Shown: positions 62,406-64,000 of the stretch, in pieces
How positions within the stretch are numbered: position 1 is the first letter of the stretch
How the letters are laid out: each line of letters starts with the position of its first letter
From: Sporodiniella umbellata
Taxonomy: Eukaryota; Mucoromycota; Mucoromycetes; Mucorales; Rhizopodaceae
Assembly: GCA_025677835.1 (NCBI GenBank)
Contig: JAIXMR010000037.1
Span: 62,001-126,000 of the forward strand
DNA: 64,000 nucleotides
Reading direction: 5' to 3'
Notes under the pieces: model-generated
Told to the model about the DNA's origin: nothing
Databases searched by the model: none
Seen by the model: the letters and a program-made list of their open reading frames with translations, nothing else
Position numbers and translations under genes: made by a program

Positions 62406-63951
62406 TTATTCTATTAAAAAGTCTTTAATTTCGTTTAATAATCGATTGTCGCGGCTTTGATCTATCACCTTTTGATGTACAAAAGGTGGTAGCTGTTCAA
62501 TAGTATCGGGACTATAATCCTTAAAATCTACTTGACAACTGTAACATACGTATTGATTGATGTCCAGCTTTTTATCTTTGCAGCAGTTTCCTTTATCACA
62601 GCAACTTGTTGTATTTTCCTCTGGTACTTTAGCTACCGTTATATGTTTTCTCCACTCAGTGATTCCTGTTTGGTAAGGCCTAGTTTTAATGAGTTTTTTG
62701 TTGCTTTGATAATGTTATTCTTGTCAGTATCTTACATTGAACAAACAGCGCATGTTTTGCTCATATCCATATTTTTGGCGGGTGTCAACTTAAGTGTCGT
62801 ACGACAGACTGTGCTTACTGTGCTTGGGAAGTCGCGTTCCAAACTATTGATGAACCCTTCTGTTAGACGGTCAATCGAACTTTTGGTCGGCATCATTGTA
62901 CTGTAATTGTAAGGTGGAATAACCAGGAGATCCGAAAAATAATTGTAGAGCCCAATTTCCTTTGAAAGCATATCCTTCATGGGTCTCATAATTCCTATTC
63001 CTCGAAGCTCTGTATCTACACTGATATCCAAAGGCAAACTGTAGCCTCTTCCTTTAGCAGTCCACGATATCATTTTGATTGCTTGTCGTGTAGCCGAATC
63101 GCCAAAGAATATATATGTACAACCTTCTTTTTCTGCTATTTGCATCAGCATTTCCATTTTTATGTGCCACAAAAGAGCTTCTTTAGCGGAAGTCTTTTTG
63201 ATACTCTCAAACAGTTTTTTAAGTGAGATCTCTTTTTCCGTATCAGACAAGACCTCAACAAAATGCTCTTTGGAAATATGAGTCACATCTTTCAGTCAGC
63301 CATATTATTATTGTTTTGTTTACCGTATTCGCTGTTTTCGATACCGTCAGTTGATTTGAGCACTTGATGGAACCGTTCATTTTTTTTGAATTGAGGACTG
63401 AAGATCTCATTTAAAGAATAACAGAAGTATGGTAAATTAGGATAATTCTTTTCCATTCTCTCCCGTAAAATGCTGGCATTGTTTTGTGTCTAATAGAAGT
63501 ATAAGAAAAAATCGGTTTAGCTAACTTTTTTTTTCTATCTACCGTTTCAAACAAAGAGCTTTCATCTATATGACAAATAATAGCTTCAGGAACCACTTGG
63601 ATTTTTTTCTTTTCTGAAGGTAGTGTGTGCATGAAATTTTTTGTCAGGTTGACAAGTGCCCTATACACGTTTTAAAAAAAATACAGCTTCTATCTATGGC
63701 TTACATTGACGAAGGCCCACCTGAACAAGCCAGGAGCACTTTTCCTTTTTTTCTATTGCCATTTCTTAAGCGTATCAGGATAGATCTATATTTTCCTACG
63801 AATTGAAACATGAAGCATTCCCTTTGAAGTGTTAATGTCAATTTTTTATTATATCTTTTTTTTTTTACTGGCAATAGTTGGCTTGTCTTATATGAAGCGT
63901 AGGTTTATCTGATCTGCATTTGCAACATTCGTTTTTCTTGGGTTTAGCCAT
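62406..63951 (-). CDS. NCS2: Cytoplasmic tRNA 2-thiolation protein 2 (Ncs2/Ctu2)
   Basis: Works with Ncs6 in 2-thiolation of the wobble uridine in tRNA-Lys, -Glu and -Gln. The minus strand starts MAKPKKNECCKCRSDKPTLH, the N-terminal CxxC zinc region, followed after an intron with an A run by CFMFQFVGKYRSILIRL and KVLLACSGGPSS, the Ncs2 SGG (P-loop-like) motif. Later come FTHISKEHFVEVL-like and CTYIFFGDSATRQAIKMISW (ATxxA), IMRPMKDMLSKEIGLYNYF and RLTEGFINSLERDFPSTVST. The C-terminus has TCAVCSM and further Cys pairs (CCDKGNCCKDK, YVCYSCQVDF). The stop is 130 bases from the convergent stop of the upstream gene. The gene lies almost entirely inside the window. Confidence 0.92.
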
Positions 63952-64000
63952 CGTGCTGTAGAATGTTGAAAAAAACAAAAGCTCAGCCACTGTTAGACAT

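Overview
The window is nuclear DNA of a filamentous fungus, most likely Mucoromycota and probably Mucorales. Genes are split by many short introns (about 40-70 nt, GT..AG), spacers are AT-rich, and the gene set includes a CotH-like secreted protein typical of Mucorales. It also holds families that model ascomycete yeasts lack or rarely keep: a base-exchange phosphatidylserine synthase, a RABL6 GTPase and a STK32/YANK kinase. Long A and T homopolymers are everywhere, mostly inside introns and spacers. No rRNA, confident tRNA, CRISPR array, virus or intact transposon was seen.

Layout. 0-11 kb: histidine phosphatase (+), base-exchange phosphatidylserine synthase (-), Thp3/SAC3-domain mRNA factor (-), Abp1/drebrin-like actin-binding protein (+), IQGAP-type RasGAP (-). 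10.9-15.6 kb: AT-rich gene desert ending in the TRP2 promoter, which carries two Gcn4/CpcA-type sites. 15.6-26 kb: anthranilate synthase TRP2 (+), HID1 (-), an unknown small ORF (+), a RABL6 GTPase (+), an alpha/beta hydrolase (-). 26.8-42 kb: G-alpha (-), a VPS9-ankyrin-PX-BAR protein like yeast Vrl1 (-), STK32-like kinase (+), CotH-like protein (-), fatty alcohol oxidase (+), FHA-domain protein (-). 42-46.5 kb: an island with a 693-bp inverted repeat whose arms look identical around a 1,281-bp spacer. 46.5-52 kb: small acidic protein (+) and splicing helicase PRP16 (-). 52-56.2 kb: a second AT-rich island with a diverged inverted repeat, a small ORF and coding relics. 56.2-64 kb: HECT ligase RSP5 (+), a membrane-anchored protein joining a glycosyltransferase-like and an alginate-lyase-like domain (+), and the tRNA thiolation factor NCS2 (-).

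The genes are mostly unrelated housekeeping functions, with no operon-like logic. Several concern membrane traffic and cortical signalling (HID1, Vrl1-like, RSP5, ABP1, RasGAP, G-alpha, RABL6, STK32). The least familiar candidate is the glycosyltransferase plus lyase-like protein at 59.6-62.3 kb, which may act on the uronic-acid polymers known from Mucorales walls. The most striking DNA structure is the perfect-looking inverted repeat at 43.6-46.2 kb. Exon joins were worked out by eye from frame, family motifs and GT/AG sites; no search was run.
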